Assembly: GCA_030762175.1 (NCBI GenBank)
Contig: CM060831.1
Span: 374,501 to 438,500 of the forward strand
Source: Metallyticus violacea
Lineage: Eukaryota; Arthropoda; Insecta; Mantodea; Metallyticidae
Direction: 5' to 3'
Length of the DNA: 64,000 bases
Shown here one piece after another: positions 1-10,847 of this stretch (positions are counted from its first letter, which is position 1; every line of letters starts with the position of its first letter). The position numbers and the translations under genes are program-made. The notes under the pieces are model-generated. The model was not told where the DNA came from. It saw only the letters and a program-made list of their open reading frames with translations, and did no database searches.

Positions 1-2403
1 AAGAAAGTCAAACTTCGATAAAGTGAAGACAATAGTACTAACTCAAGCATGTGTACAGATAGCATGTGATAAATTTAGAGATGTTGATGACGTATTGCAG
101 ATATTTTTTTAATTTTCTTCCTGGCACTTTCTATATTTCATCAGAGGTGAGCCTACAATTTTCCAGTACTCCAATGAACCAAACAAAGTACAATGCCAGT
201 CGTGGGCTATAAGGGATGGTTGTAGAAAACGTTCCAACTCGCAATGCTGCACCCCATAGTATGCGCACATTAATTGTCTTGTTCGAATAATACATTTCTA
301 GACAGTATTCCTTTTCTTAGGATGCACATTGAAGGTTTAAGTGTTTCTTGTACCTAACCACATTACGTTTTATTGTACATTGTTTACCCATGTTCCTGAA
401 GTCATTAAATTAGTTTTCATGTCTTTAAAAAATATACCCCATTTGTCAGCACGTGCTTCCCTTTTAAATTATTAGCTGCAGATGTTTCTACTGTATGCTT
501 AGTTTCTTGCTGTCTTGTTTGCGATGATGGACTTCAGTTCTCTCTGAAACGCACACATTTTCTCCGCGCTCTTTCTCCATGCACTGTTGCTTGTGCAAAT
601 CGTTTGGGAACACCGTGAATTAATTTTAGAGTACTGCAACTCGTGTTACTTTATGGCAAGTGCAAATCCATATCAGTTATCACATTCTAATGCTACTTCG
701 GATGCTATCCTCTGGTCTTTTCTGGTCAAGGCATCGCCGTCAATTTGGACTTTTTCGAGTGATGTTGACAGTACCTTTATTAGATCTTTGCTGCAACCCA
801 TTAATCAACACGAACATTACTTGCTTCCGATTTGGTAACCCCGTAGTTTTAAAACTGTCTTTACCATCTGATTCACTCTTGTATTATTTTCCATAACACT
901 CAATATTTACAAAAGCATTTACAAAGAATACTCTGAACTTTTGAAAATTTCATTGATACTTCAATATTTCTGCTAAGCATGTTATTATTTGCTGACAAGC
1001 AGCACTAAATCATACTGACTTTATATGCCCAGTTCAGACCAGGACCTTAGCACACCTATTCAAATGTCTCTGACATTATTTACACCACCTTCAATTAAGA
1101 ATGGCAGCCTCTTGGCTTGCCACATAGCCATAAGTTCCTCTTATGGTGCATTATTATTTTAGTAACCTTCACAGGTTAAGAGTACATTACTTCTATGTGC
1201 TAATTACTTCAATGTTTTGTTTACTTGCACCCAAAGATGAGTCTAAAACATCCCATCAAGATACTCTCCCAGACTGTCCATTGTTAACACTTAAGATTTG
1301 CTCTCCTGTGCAAAAACGGTTGGGGTTGTTGGATACTGATAGCTGCTAGTGTTAACGGTGTGGTAACTTTCTCTACATAAATGGTTGACATTTTCAGCGT
1401 AGGACTTGGACTAGTGTCAGATGAGCGTTGTTTCACACCCGTACGATGTGAAAGCACACACTTACAATATAGATACATATAAATGTTTCATGTCAGAGTA
1501 CTCCCATTTATTATATGTGCTTTCATAGTGTACCAGTGCACAGGTAAGATAAAAGCAAACGCTTGGTGGTTTAGTAACAGTTTGGAGGTGGGAGATGATA
1601 ATGGCGTTAACGCGTGTGCTCTACAAAACAACTGTCAGATAGAGTGAAGTTTAGTTATTGAAGGTGAGCACATTTAATGGACCTGCAACATTCCATACCT
1701 CTAAGCGTGTTTTGCTCATGTCTTACTGCTTACTTAAATGCTAAAATTCACAGACGCGAAACAGCGCTCGCCTGGCTGTCCAAGCAGTGACTAATTATTG
1801 CTTCAGTAAGTGCGAGTCTATGTTGAAAGCCAAACCCAATTCATCAAAAGGCAAATGTACAGTTGATTCCTTGCCACCATCTAATAAGACCGGCTAATAG
1901 CTGTCTGAACGTTGAAATGGTGCTAAATTTGTATGAAATTCTCGCGGTAAGACCTGAAGTGCTAACTGGACCGTATCTTTGATAATGTGTACTAAAGCAT
2001 GTCCAACCTGAGGTACTACATTAGCAAGTTCTCTGTACATGACATGTTAGTACTGGACACACAAAGACTCAGACACTTTCGAAGAATTCCTGTAATACAC
2101 CTCATCTAAGTGTTGCAACAATTCTACCGACTATTGTTCTAAAATTTCTACTATTATCATTCATGTGCAATTCATCTAATGCAGTATTTAGTTTAGCATA
2201 TAAGATTATTATAGCAGTAGCCTAAACTCGTTCAGGTTCGAATAAGTTGTAACGTAGTAGTGCCCCACCACTCATTGCTTCTTCTTTGTACATAAAATTT
2301 ATTTTCAATTTTAAGTTAAGATTTATAATTAAATAATGAACACGGATTAGCTAACTTGCCCAATATAAAGCATGATGTGCATAACCTGTTCTCTCACATT
2401 AGA
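1..2403. other. AT-rich intergenic sequence, no gene seen
   Basis: Only short open frames without family signatures are present on either strand. I see no transposase, reverse transcriptase, tRNA or tandem repeat here. Confidence 0.6.
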
Positions 2404-2407
2404 CCAA

Positions 2408-2733
2408 GTGTGTCAAACTCATTTGGGGTGAGGTAATTTCCCGTCTCAAACTACCTCTAGCGGTCCATCCCGGCTTATACCTTTTCATTAATAGGGCCTC
2501 TTGACCTACGAAACGATGCATTTAATAAGTAATTAGAACATATAATTTGCGCGATTCAACAGTAGATTTAAGATGCGGCATTGTCAATTTTCAGTGATGC
2601 GCACGCATTCGTTTAGGCGACAGTGATGCTCATTGGGGCAATATACGGTGCTTTTTGCGGTAAATTACAAAATTTCTTTCAAAGAGGGGGAAGGATGTCA
2701 AATAATACGATGGACAACTCGAGTTTGACACAC
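2408..2733. mobile_element. Candidate hAT-like MITE with 13-bp inverted ends
   Basis: GTGTGTCAAACTC at 2408-2420 is exactly inverted at 2721-2733 (GAGTTTGACACAC), bounding 326 bp with no coding capacity. Ends starting with a GTGTCAAACTCATTT-type sequence are familiar from non-autonomous hAT elements. I could not find a matching 8-bp target duplication, so the superfamily call is an inference. Confidence 0.4.
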
Positions 2734-2840
2734 CTTTATTTGATTTTGTTTTTAGCGTAATTATTTTTCCTAAATTGCATATCATCAAATGAATAAAATA
2801 TAAATCAACTAACCTAAACTAAACTATATTACAGTCTACA

Positions 2841-3070
2841 TATAATTAAAGAAATGTTTCTTGGTACTCCATTTACGCCCCCCTGTCCTATATAATTGAA
2901 GAAAGGTTTCTTTGTTTATCATTTACACCCCTCCCCATACAATTAAAACACGTTTCTTAGTGTTTCATTTACCCCCTCCCTATATAATCAAAAATGTTTC
3001 TTAGAGTTGCATTTACCCCTCCCCATTTTATTGAAGAAATATTTCTTAGTGTTGCATTTACCTCCTCCCC
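2841..3070. repeat. Minisatellite, about 5 copies of a 43-50 bp unit
   Basis: Five successive units share the pattern 'tataatt(a/g)aagaaa.gtttctt.gt....catttac.cccctcccc'. They begin near 2841, 2891, 2940, 2983 and 3028. The copies differ by substitutions and small indels, so the array is old. Confidence 0.75.
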
Positions 3071-4439
3071 AATAACTTATAATAAAATATTATGCATATA
3101 AACGGAACGTTAATTCGAATGCTAAATTGTACAGAGCAGGTCATAACTATATTCTCCTTTTATAAAATTTAATGTACAAAAGTAATAATAATCAGCCTTT
3201 ACGAAGGTTCTTTAAAACACGTTCCAAATGTGGAATGTTTGCGCCATTTGTAACATCATACACATCAAGCCGGTAATCCAGTTCCGCTTAAACTTTTCCA
3301 TACCTCTTCAGCACCAATCCTGCGTTCGCTTGTAGGCCAATCAACATATCTTCAAATGGGTGGTAGAAAGACACGACCCACGATGAAACCATAAAGATAA
3401 AATGACACGGGATGACATTTGTAAATGTAACATGCAATGTACCAGTTCTTGATCTATTTCTCTAGTTGAACGGCCATTTTCCGTGGAAGGTCACAATCCT
3501 GATTAAATATGAAGTTAACATTCTCTTCCTCCAGTTGCAGCAGTAGTTAACTATTTTTTGCGGTGGCTTCAAGATATCAGAAACTTTTTCACGAGCAAAG
3601 CCGCTGATTTGGAGAGAAATCACATTCATGTTTTTGAACGTGTAGGAATCTTCAGTTCCACAAATCTTCACTTAGTGTCTTTACAATTCCTGACATGTGG
3701 AATGTTGCTTAGCCTCCAAAAACCAACTTTTCACAGAACCATCTTCTGTCATTAGCCTGCGCAGATCTTACATACATCATTCTTCAGATCATGTAGAAGT
3801 TGTAGGCAGTAAAGCATCATTAATTCTTCCCCAGTACCCGTTACAAAGTTTTCTGTTTTTCGGCTTGGTTGGTAGGTGCATTTTTGAAATTCCTTGCATA
3901 ACAAGCACTAACATGCTCCACTTCTTCACAGTTGTTAATAACATTATTGTGGTAACTTACAGCTGGGTGGTCTGTCCCACATTTTATCCGGCAATGACAA
4001 CCTACAACACTTGTTCTTATTAGCATCACAAAAATATGAATCTTCTGTTTTCCGCTTATTATTTTCTTGAAATGTTTCTTATTGGACAAAATAGCGAACA
4101 TGCAAAGCCGGTAGGCGCATTTAAAACTTTGAAAGTTTGTTTTCAAATTATACATTTTGAAAAACATTTACTCACTTCCTTTCACAAAGAAAAGAAATCG
4201 AGAACATAATTTTGACCTATCCTGTATATTAACAGAACAGGTTATGCATATCATACCATATTTATCTTAACTTCTTTCATGTTTACAACACTTTTATTAT
4301 AACAATGCTACACACTATTTCATTTTTCTTACGGTGTTTTCCCTTGATAGCGGGTATTGCCTCATTTGGTTGAAAAGACGTTTTAATTCGTTAGTGTTTC
4401 TGAATACTCCAACATGTAGACTAGAGGTGTTTTAGTAAA
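3071..4439. other. Intergenic sequence, left flank of the viral element
   Basis: No recognisable gene. On the minus strand between about 4167 and 3460 there are several open stretches in different frames with somewhat protein-like composition. They could be a decayed coding region, but I cannot assign them to any family. Confidence 0.4.
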
Positions 4440-4585
4440 GTTTACGATCATAATGGCAGCACTTATTTAATGGCGGTGCTTCCTCGCCATATCGCAGTGT
4501 CGTCATAGAAAATATGTGGTATTTATAAGTGTGACTATGCCACTAATCACCCTCCCACACTCTGGTAACATTGCTGCCTCTATCT

Positions 4586-4987
4586 ATGGCTGGTTTACCG
4601 CTGTTCAGTGCAGATGTCTTCTTAAAAAATATCAACTTCAATGGGTTTTTTAATACTTCCAAGGAAGCTAGAAATACGTATTCCATTATATATTCCTTTA
4701 ATATAATGAATTCTTTTAAAATTCACATTCACTCTGTCTGTAAAATTAAAGGCACCACCCTCAGCTCGGAGAAGTTGGAAAATGTAAGCTCTGACGTTAT
4801 CAGGAACACCATATTGAGGGATAATTCAATGTCGGTAGTACTTGAAGGCACACAGATTTCTAGGAAATTTCTAGGAACTGTGGTAACTGAGTCTTCAGTG
4901 AAAACCTATAGGATGGTGGTCAACAAACGTGTACAGAGTGAAAACTTTCACTCCTACCCGTACGGGTATAAAAGAAGGCGTATCTAA
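4586..4987 (+). CDS. Uncharacterised first ORF of the viral element
   Basis: An uninterrupted frame of 133 codons from ATG 4586 (the frame is open further upstream, but 4586 is the first ATG) to TAA 4985-4987. The TAA is followed immediately by the ATG of the ATPase, so it belongs to the same gene row. The protein is mixed polar/hydrophobic with no membrane segment. Its C-terminus ends in a basic cluster (KRRRI) after an aromatic stretch, reminiscent of a nuclear or DNA-interacting tail. I do not recognise a family. It may be the C-terminal remnant of a larger protein, since the upstream sequence has no continuation. It is one of the few frames in the left half without a visible break. Confidence 0.55.
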   Translation: MAGLPLFSADVFLKNINFNGFFNTSKEARNTYSIIYSFNIMNSFKIHIHSVCKIKGTTLSSEKLENVSSDVIRNTILRDNSMSVVLEGTQISRKFLGTVVTESSVKTYRMVVNKRVQSENFHSYPYGYKRRRI

Positions 4988-5647
4988 ATGAGAGCACATC
5001 AGTCGCCCACAATGTCTACTGACCAACACTTTAAATTTAATTTCCCCTGCACCATGCTAATTGCAGGTCCTTCGCGGTGCGGTAAGTCTATATTTGTGAA
5101 AAATTTAATCAGTAATGCAGACCGGATGTTTGACAATCCCATGAAAAAAGTGTTGTGGTGTCATCCGTCAGAATATTCTCCTAAACCAAGCCCGTTCTTC
5201 GCAGCCCATGCAGGTATACCAGATTTGGAGACTGTTAATGAGGGAGATTTAGTTATTTTGGATGATTTAATGTACGAAGCCGACGGGGAAAACGTGTCAA
5301 ATTTTTTCACTAGAGATTCACATCACAAACGCTTTGGGATTATTTACATATTACAAAACGTTTTTCCACAAGGAAAGAAATTTCGAACTATATCTCTAAA
5401 TGCAAACTACATTGTCGTGTTTAAAAACAATAGAGATAAAATGCAAATTGATGGACTTCGTTGACAGATCGAGCTAAAGAACTCTAGGTTTCTTTTAGAG
5501 GCGTTTGAAAAGGCCACTGAAAACCCTCACGGCTATCTGGTGTTGTATTGTAGTCCGTACACGCCAAATCAATACAGGTATCGAACCGGTGTCCTACCAG
5601 GAGAAACGCCTTCTTATTTTATACCCAATTATTGGCCACTTTTCTGA
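4988..5647 (+). pseudogene. Genome-packaging ATPase (FtsK-HerA / A32-like), one in-frame stop
   Basis: In Polintons and related viruses this ATPase is thought to pump DNA into the capsid. Walker A GPSRCGKS lies at residues 27-34 and Walker B LVILDD at 88-93, followed by a sensor-type region (THE 'DSHHKRFGIIYILQN' area, residues about 111-125). The frame meets TGA at 5462-5464 but stays open in the same frame to TGA 5645-5647. The downstream part has the expected C-terminal pattern of the family (an EAFEKAT helix, then a GYL..YCSPYTP strand region). About 219 codons in total matches typical length. The start ATG 4988 abuts the preceding stop. The single TGA is most simply a nonsense mutation because other genes of the element also carry breaks. 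Confidence 0.88.
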
Positions 5648-5731
5648 AGGTTTTAATTGAGTGCTTCCCAGAGAGTTTAAATAAACGAGCAATGATTACC
5701 CTTCAGTCATTTTATCACAGACACAGGCAGG

Positions 5732-6084
5732 ATGAGCATTGCCAGACTGAGTAGCCCACTGATTGCACGGCAACACGCAAATTGGACAGTTTTAGGCAAG
5801 GCTAAGCCCATTTTGCGACAAAAACTGTTGAAAAGTGCTAACCCAGAGCTAACAAAAGCCATTTCCGAGTGTGTACTCAACGTGTGCAGAGGTCATGTCA
5901 GTTTACCTATAAATTGCTTGAAGCGCTTAAAGAAGCATAAAGCTATCTGGAGAAAATTAATTAAAAACCACTTTCCTTAAAGGAAAAGAGAAAGATTCTT
6001 GTACAGAGAGGCGGTTTTTTACCTGCTTTTCTACTCCCGATATTGGCTTCACTCGGTAGTGCGCTCGTGTCAAATTTGAGTTAA
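5732..6084 (+). pseudogene. Small basic protein with hydrophobic C-terminal tail (virion core/membrane-active type), frameshifted
   Basis: ATG 5732 opens 82 codons rich in Lys/Arg and Leu, ending at TAA 5978-5980. The adjacent frame continues without a gap from about 5977 to TAA 6082-6084. It supplies a basic stretch, the short motif QRGGFLP and a hydrophobic Leu/Ala/Gly tail. A basic helix followed by RGGFLP and a hydrophobic tail recurs in small proteins of Polintons and adintoviruses, often compared with adenovirus pX-like core peptides. The assignment to a virion protein is inference. The frame change looks like a one-base lesion. The stop at 6082 is followed directly by the ATG of the next gene. 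Confidence 0.6.
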
Positions 6085-6381
6085 ATGAAGTACGGTAAGC
6101 AAATTATACTAACTTCACAGCCAAAAGCTGCCGAAAAGCTTCACCTCGTGGACAAATCACTTAACCACCTCATCAGAGAAATGAATAAATTACAGCGTAC
6201 ACATTTGGCACCCCCTGAAAAATGGCAGTTGATAAAATATAAGTTGGGGAACTATCTCGAATTTATGTCACAAGTGAGGGAACCATACCTTGAGTCCAAT
6301 GACATCGACGTAAAGGAGGAAGAGAAGCCAGCAAAGACGAAAGTAGATAAAAGTCGATTACCAGTAAAAAAATTCTTATAA
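6085..6381 (+). CDS. Uncharacterised small helical protein between core-type protein and integrase
   Basis: An intact 98-codon frame from ATG 6085, which directly follows the previous stop (TAAATG), to a stop at 6381. The first two thirds look alpha-helical, with a pattern of Leu/Ile/Met spaced for helices and an EKWQLIKYKLGNYLEF-like segment. The last third is highly charged (KEEEKPAKTK) and probably disordered. Small helical proteins with a similar 'P..EKW..Y...L..YL.F' spacing occur at this position in other Polinton-like elements, but no function is established. It is separated from the integrase by 27 bases. Confidence 0.55.
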   Translation: MKYGKQIILTSQPKAAEKLHLVDKSLNHLIREMNKLQRTHLAPPEKWQLIKYKLGNYLEFMSQVREPYLESNDIDVKEEEKPAKTKVDKSRLPVKKFL

Positions 6382-6408
6382 CCTTCGCAGGCATGTGTGG
6401 GACCAACT

Positions 6409-7434
6409 ATGAATCCGCTGAAGAAAATCTATTTCAATCCTGAACACTATGCTGGTTTTGGTACTGCAGACAAACTTCGCAAGGCCATCGGTATGCCAAA
6501 ATCTAAGATCGAGTCCTTTCTTCAAACACAGGATAGTTATGCATTTCATAGGCCGATAAGAAAACGATTCCCCAACAGAAATTATCACGTGACCAACATG
6601 GACGACCTTTGGGAAGCTGATCTTAACATTATGAACACGTAAAGGAACACAATAAACCATACGTTTACATCTAGACGGTGATCGATGTTTTCTCGAAATA
6701 TGCTTGGGCTATACCATAAATATCAAAAGTAGGGGCCGAAATTACACAAGCATTTAAAACGATATTCTCTCATCGCACTCCCAACATATTGCAAACAGAT
6801 AAAGGAACGGAATTCATTAACAAAACCTTTAAAACATTTTTAACCAAACATGGTGTAAAATATTACACTACAAAAAATAATGTCAAAGCAGTGTTGTAGA
6901 ACGTTTCAATAGAACATTAAAGACGAAAATGTGGAAATATTTCACACATAAAAACACTTATAGATACGTGGACGTTCTTCCTGCGCTTTAAAGTCCTACA
7001 ATAATTCCTTTCATAGGTCCATAAAGATGGCTCCAAAGGATGTCAATGAAGACAACATTTTGCAGATTTACGAAAATCTTTATGGTCGGAATGCAGACAA
7101 ATCACGTAAAGTTAAATTTAATGTGGGAGACCATGTGCGTATATCTAAGGTGAAAATGAAGTTTGCCAAGGGGTACGAGCAAATTTTACAGATTGACGAG
7201 GTGGTATACGGTTCCCCCGATGTGTATAAATTGAAGGACTTGGGTGGGGAGGCCATAGACGGCATCTTTTACTCCGAGGAGTTACAAAAGGTAGCTCTTC
7301 CAGAATCATTCAAAGTAGACCGAATACTCGACACTAAAGGTCGCGGTCGAAATAAACAGTTAATAGTTAAGTGGAGAGGTTATCCAGTCAAGTTTAACTC
7401 GTGGGTTCTGGCTTCAACTATCAACTCGATATGA
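6409..7434 (+). pseudogene. Retroviral-type integrase with C-terminal chromodomain, multiply broken
   Basis: Polinton integrases of the rve/DDE class insert the element into the host genome. The likely start is ATG 6409. The N-terminal region (to about 6600) resembles the zinc-binding/leader part, and the WEADL segment near 6610 supplies the first catalytic Asp. The TVIDVFSKYAWAI core strand follows at 6676-6714, the second Asp is in DKGTEF (codon at 6798), and Glu in VERFNR (codon at 6899), giving the expected D-D-35-E spacing. Breaks are: a frame change with stop at 6640-6642, a TAG near 6672, a TAA near 6718, a frame change near 6890, and a TAA near 6989. From 7027 to TGA 7432-7434 the frame is clean. 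It holds an SH3-like part and a chromodomain (VDRILD...KWRGYP...NSWV), which in chromoviral integrases binds histone marks. ATG of the next gene overlaps the stop (ATGA). Confidence 0.85.
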
Positions 7435-8477
7435 TCAGAACAAAACCGTTTTCCCTCACGCTCGTGAGTAATGCCTCTATGGGGCATTTCACTGACAATA
7501 CAACTTCCAGATTTTCAAACACCTTTCCCGAGAGAATAGTGCTGCAAGGAGAATAGGAAGTCGCACTGCAAAAGATTAGGTACCCTGTGAAATTCTATAA
7601 CGTAACAAATCACGATAATCAAATCACTGGACCAATGTATAATATGGTAGCGCCAATGACACATTCAAAATTTAACTTACAATTGCCACATGGTATCGTA
7701 CACAATTCTAAGGATTTTGTACACGCTGTCAACTCTGTTATACGCCAAAATTTGCAAGTCGAAACCTTTTTCATTTATAACGAGAACAAAAATACTGCCA
7801 ACATTAACATCAAAGTCGCACGGACCAGTCATATTCCCACCATCAAATATGTAGGATATGTAGAAAATGCTGAGTCCTGTAGGAGAAGTGTATCGAAAAC
7901 AGAAATAACCCCCTGAAGGCACGAACCAAACGTTAAAAAACAAAGCTAGAACTATTACTCCTACTAGAACTCCTCCAAGACCTGTCAATCCTAAACCACC
8001 AAATCTTCGTAAACCAGGCACTCCCCCTACACCAGAAACGCAGGAAAAATCTCACAATCCTCCTAAACCTGCGCCAAAGAACCTCATACATGTATTGGTT
8101 TTGTCACCATCTTTGGCCAAGATGATGGGTTTCGAACCATACACCAACGTGGTTGAACAGGAAATTGGCAAACACCCAGTGGATCCGTACATGGGTTTCC
8201 CTTACGAAATGTTCATTTACTGTAATCTGATAGTACCACAAATGGTGGGCAACACATTTGTGCAAGTCATTGATATCGTCTCTGTAGAGTATGAAAAACG
8301 TGACAACACATGCATGACTATTGAAAAGTCCTTCGTTCCACTTAACTGGGTACCTTTGATGCAACAGGACTTTAAAATCGTGAATATAGATTTAAGGAAT
8401 GGTTACGGTGATTTCTTGTCATTGTAGACAGGCTTTCCTCTACTATAGTTCTAACGTTTCGTCCGAAACAGACATAA
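7431..8477 (+). pseudogene. Penton-type minor capsid protein, one stop and two frameshifts
   Basis: The single-jelly-roll minor capsid protein of Polintons occupies capsid vertices. ATG 7431 overlaps the integrase stop. The N-terminal strand pattern 'LVSNASMGHF' and the diagnostic 'LQGE-stop-EVALQKIRYP' region are present, with TAG at 7554-7556 where the family normally has Trp. The first frame ends at 7916. The protein resumes in another frame with a long Pro-rich linker (about 7945-8080) and a second domain (LSPSLAKMMGF ... YCNLIVPQMVG ... PLNWVPL) up to 8427. The last strand (TIVLTFRP) is in a third frame ending at TAA 8475-8477. The proline-rich insertion between the two parts is unusually long and regular. 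The stop overlaps the next ATG (TAATG). Confidence 0.8.
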
Positions 8478-8892
8478 TGGAGCTGGATACTGTCACCAGA
8501 TATTTTCAAACCAGGCTGGAGGAGCATTATACAATGGAGATTTTCACTTGTACAGAGGCAGGCGTTATCAAAAGGGTAGCGGCTTGTTCTCTGCTCTCGG
8601 TGGTCTTTTCAGAACCGTGCTACCGTTTTTAAAGAAGGGTGTGAAAGCTGTCGGTAAAGAGGCATTGAAACTGAGGGCCAATGTGCTTGCAGATGTTGCA
8701 AGTTCGGGGATACCGCCAAAAGAATCGTTAAAGACTAGGCTGAAGGAGGCAGGAACTAACTTGAAAAGGAAAGTTGATGCAAAGATAGACTCTATGATAG
8801 GAACTGGGCTATTAAAGCTCACGAAGGGTGAAATATATAATCAGTTTAAGACTAAACGCCGAAGACGTAAGGTGCTAGACGTATTTTCATAA
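8477..8892 (+). pseudogene. Small basic virion protein with amphipathic N-terminus (adenovirus pVI/pX-like), frameshifted near its start
   Basis: From about 8512 to TAA 8890-8892 there is a clean frame. It holds a glycine-rich amphipathic segment (GSGLFSALGGLFRTVLPFLKKG), a helix VKAVGKEAL, a segment KEAGTNLKRK, and a highly basic C-terminus (KTKRRRRK). Adintovirus and Polinton genomes commonly encode such a protein between penton and major capsid genes. It is compared with adenovirus membrane-active or core proteins, so a role in membrane disruption or DNA condensation is plausible. ATG 8477, overlapping the penton stop, opens a different frame that must change near 8510-8515 to reach the clean frame, so a small indel is likely. 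The stop overlaps the ATG of the major capsid gene (TAATG at 8890-8894). Confidence 0.7.
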
Positions 8893-10179
8893 TGGCTAAC
8901 GAATCGTAGGTGCACATGAGTTCAGAACTAGACATCTTTAAAGACTTGCCCGTTCAAATGAAGGTGGAGAAGTACCGTTACATTTCTCTAAACCCTCAAA
9001 ATACACTAATGAAACGCTCCCATCACATTTCATTACTCTGGCAATGCAGACGATTACCTCGACATGACTTATGTAGTACTTGAGATGTTCGTGCGAATAG
9101 TGGATGACGGTGGAAACGACTTGAAAGAGGACAAGCAGGTTACCTTTGTAAACAATTCCCCAAATTCCTTGTTTCAGCAATTGGAAGTATCACTCAACAA
9201 TGTCACAGTTTCCATTCTTCAGCCAGGCTACCCCTATAGAACTTACATTGAAACGTTGCTCAATTATTCTGAAGATGTCATGAACAGCAGACTACAGTCC
9301 TCGCTCTGGAAAAAGGACAAGGGAGGAATGATGGACGCGTATGTAGCAAATGATGGAATTAAGTGGCGTAACGGCTATACCAAAGGAAGCAAAGTTGTGC
9401 AGCTAATGGGTAATCTTTCCAATGCACTCTTTAATCAGGAAAATCTGCTCTTGAACAATGTGAGCGTTACCATCAAACTCTCACCCTCTTCACCCAACTT
9501 TCATCTCTATTCGGATACAAAGGAATTTAAAGCCTACACAGAGATTCAGTCTGCTAGACTGGTTTTGAAAGTTGTGAGACCGTCGCCCACAATCAAGCTT
9601 GCACATCAGGCGGTGTTAGCAAAGAGTAATGCAAAGTACCATCTCAAAGATGTAGGATTTCACGCTCTCAACATTCCAAAGGGGGTTAGTAACATGTCTT
9701 TCAATGACGTTTTCATAGGGCAAATACCCCGAAGAGTGGTTGTGGCAATGGTTGCTGACCAGGCATACAACGGTAACATTAACAAAAACCCATACAATTT
9801 ACAGCACTTTAAAATGAATTCTTTTCAACTGTATGTGAACGGCCAGCCTTTTCCCTCACAAATCCTACAGTCCGATTTTGATGCCGGTCACTATCTTCAA
9901 TGTTTTCAAACCCTTCAAGATGGCCTCGGGATACACTTTAAGGTCGAAGGGCATTCAATTTCCAGACATCAATATTCTCACGGCTATACCATTATGGTAT
10001 TTGATCTAACAGCCGATATGAGCGCTAACGAGTCTTACATTTCAGGGTAACGACACGACACTGTGTCTATAAGTATAGGTTTTAAAGATCAAACTCCAGA
10101 ACCTATCAATCTGTTGGTGATGGCAAAAGTACATCGCACTATAGAAATTGATGCTAACAGGACCATTTTGGTATCATGA
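8892..10179 (+). pseudogene. Major capsid protein (hexon, double jelly-roll type), two stops and one frameshift
   Basis: The hexon-like protein forms the icosahedral shell. Diagnostic segments are SGNADDYLDM at the end of the N-terminal arm (9034-9066), then VNNSPNSLFQQLEVSLNN and PYRTYIETLLNYS (about 9148-9270), a long middle with an LSPSSPNFHLYSD region, and the C-terminal strand block near 10085-10175 ending in an EID motif. ATG 8892 overlaps the previous stop. An early TAG lies at 8907-8909, so ATG 8916 could serve instead. A frame change near 9010 joins the short N-terminal part to the long frame running to TAA 10048-10050. The same frame then stays open to TGA 10177-10179. About 430 codons is close to the family norm. 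Confidence 0.88.
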
Positions 10180-10694
10180 ATACGCTGCAAATACACCGGC
10201 TTCTGTCTAAATGTACCCCACACTTTTTAGGCGTGTTTGCTTGCGACCAATTGTCGTCGATAAATTTGCATAACAGGCAGCTTTCCATAGCAGTTGTCAT
10301 TAACACTGATCCAAGCACGAAACCAGGGAAACACTGGGTATGCATCTTTGTTGCAAAGAACGACCGGGATGAATATTTCGATAGCTATGGTATAAAGCCT
10401 CTTTCGGGGGAAATTCTAAAATTTTTAAATCGATGTTGTGGTACAAGATGGACTCACAACACTAGAAGGTTGCAAGGCAATTACAGCACCACTTGTGGCC
10501 ATTACGTCGTTGCTTACCAATCTCACCGCTTCCAAGGCCTGCGCAAGGAGAAATTCTTTTAAAAATTCAGCATAAGTGATTTTAATCACAATGATGACGT
10601 CATTAAAATGACCTACCGTCTTGGTAGATGCTCACAAACTACACATCAGAGATGCATATCGTTAAAGGTTAGTATTGATGCAAATTGTGTATGA
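10176..10694 (+). pseudogene. Adenain-type cysteine protease, one in-frame stop
   Basis: This peptidase family processes virion proteins during maturation in adenoviruses and Polinton-like elements. ATG 10176 overlaps the capsid stop (ATGA). His53-Trp54 (GKHWV), Asp69 (YFDSYG) and Cys107 (TTCGHY) form the catalytic triad, with Gln100 seven residues before the Cys in the expected oxyanion position. The frame hits TAA at 10560-10562, after which the same frame continues to TGA 10692-10694 with a plausible C-terminal extension. The TAA lies in an A-rich run, so a point mutation or a shorter natural protein are both possible. All catalytic residues lie before the stop. Confidence 0.85.
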
Positions 10695-10752
10695 ATATGC
10701 ATATACCACTCTGATACATTTATGTTGCTAATTCCTGTATTTTTGTTTTTAG

Positions 10753-10810
10753 AAGGCACATGTAGTGCTACACGATCCACTCTACCAGTTGCTCCGAGAG
10801 AGGCGAACAG
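10753..10810 (+). other. Predicted short exon upstream of the right-hand gene module
   Basis: A pyrimidine-rich tract ending in TTTTTAG (10745-10752) precedes this 58-bp stretch, and AACAG/GTAAAT follows at 10806-10816, good 3' and 5' splice-site matches. A second acceptor (GATTTTACAG) ends at 11196, four bases before ATG 11201. The arrangement suggests a spliced leader exon joined to the next ORF. This is inferred from motifs only. Confidence 0.35.
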
Positions 10811-10847
10811 GTAAATCGCATTCATTATGTGTGGTTAATTGGCGAAT

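Noticed and set aside
1..4440. Search for PolB or other viral genes to the left of the ATPase
   Set aside because: No palm-domain motifs or long frames were seen on either strand, and the minus-strand open stretches at 3460-4167 have no recognisable family.
5462..5464. TGA in the ATPase as selenocysteine or programmed read-through
   Set aside because: Other genes of the element carry TAG and TAA breaks as well, so mutation is the simpler explanation. No supporting RNA structure was noticed.
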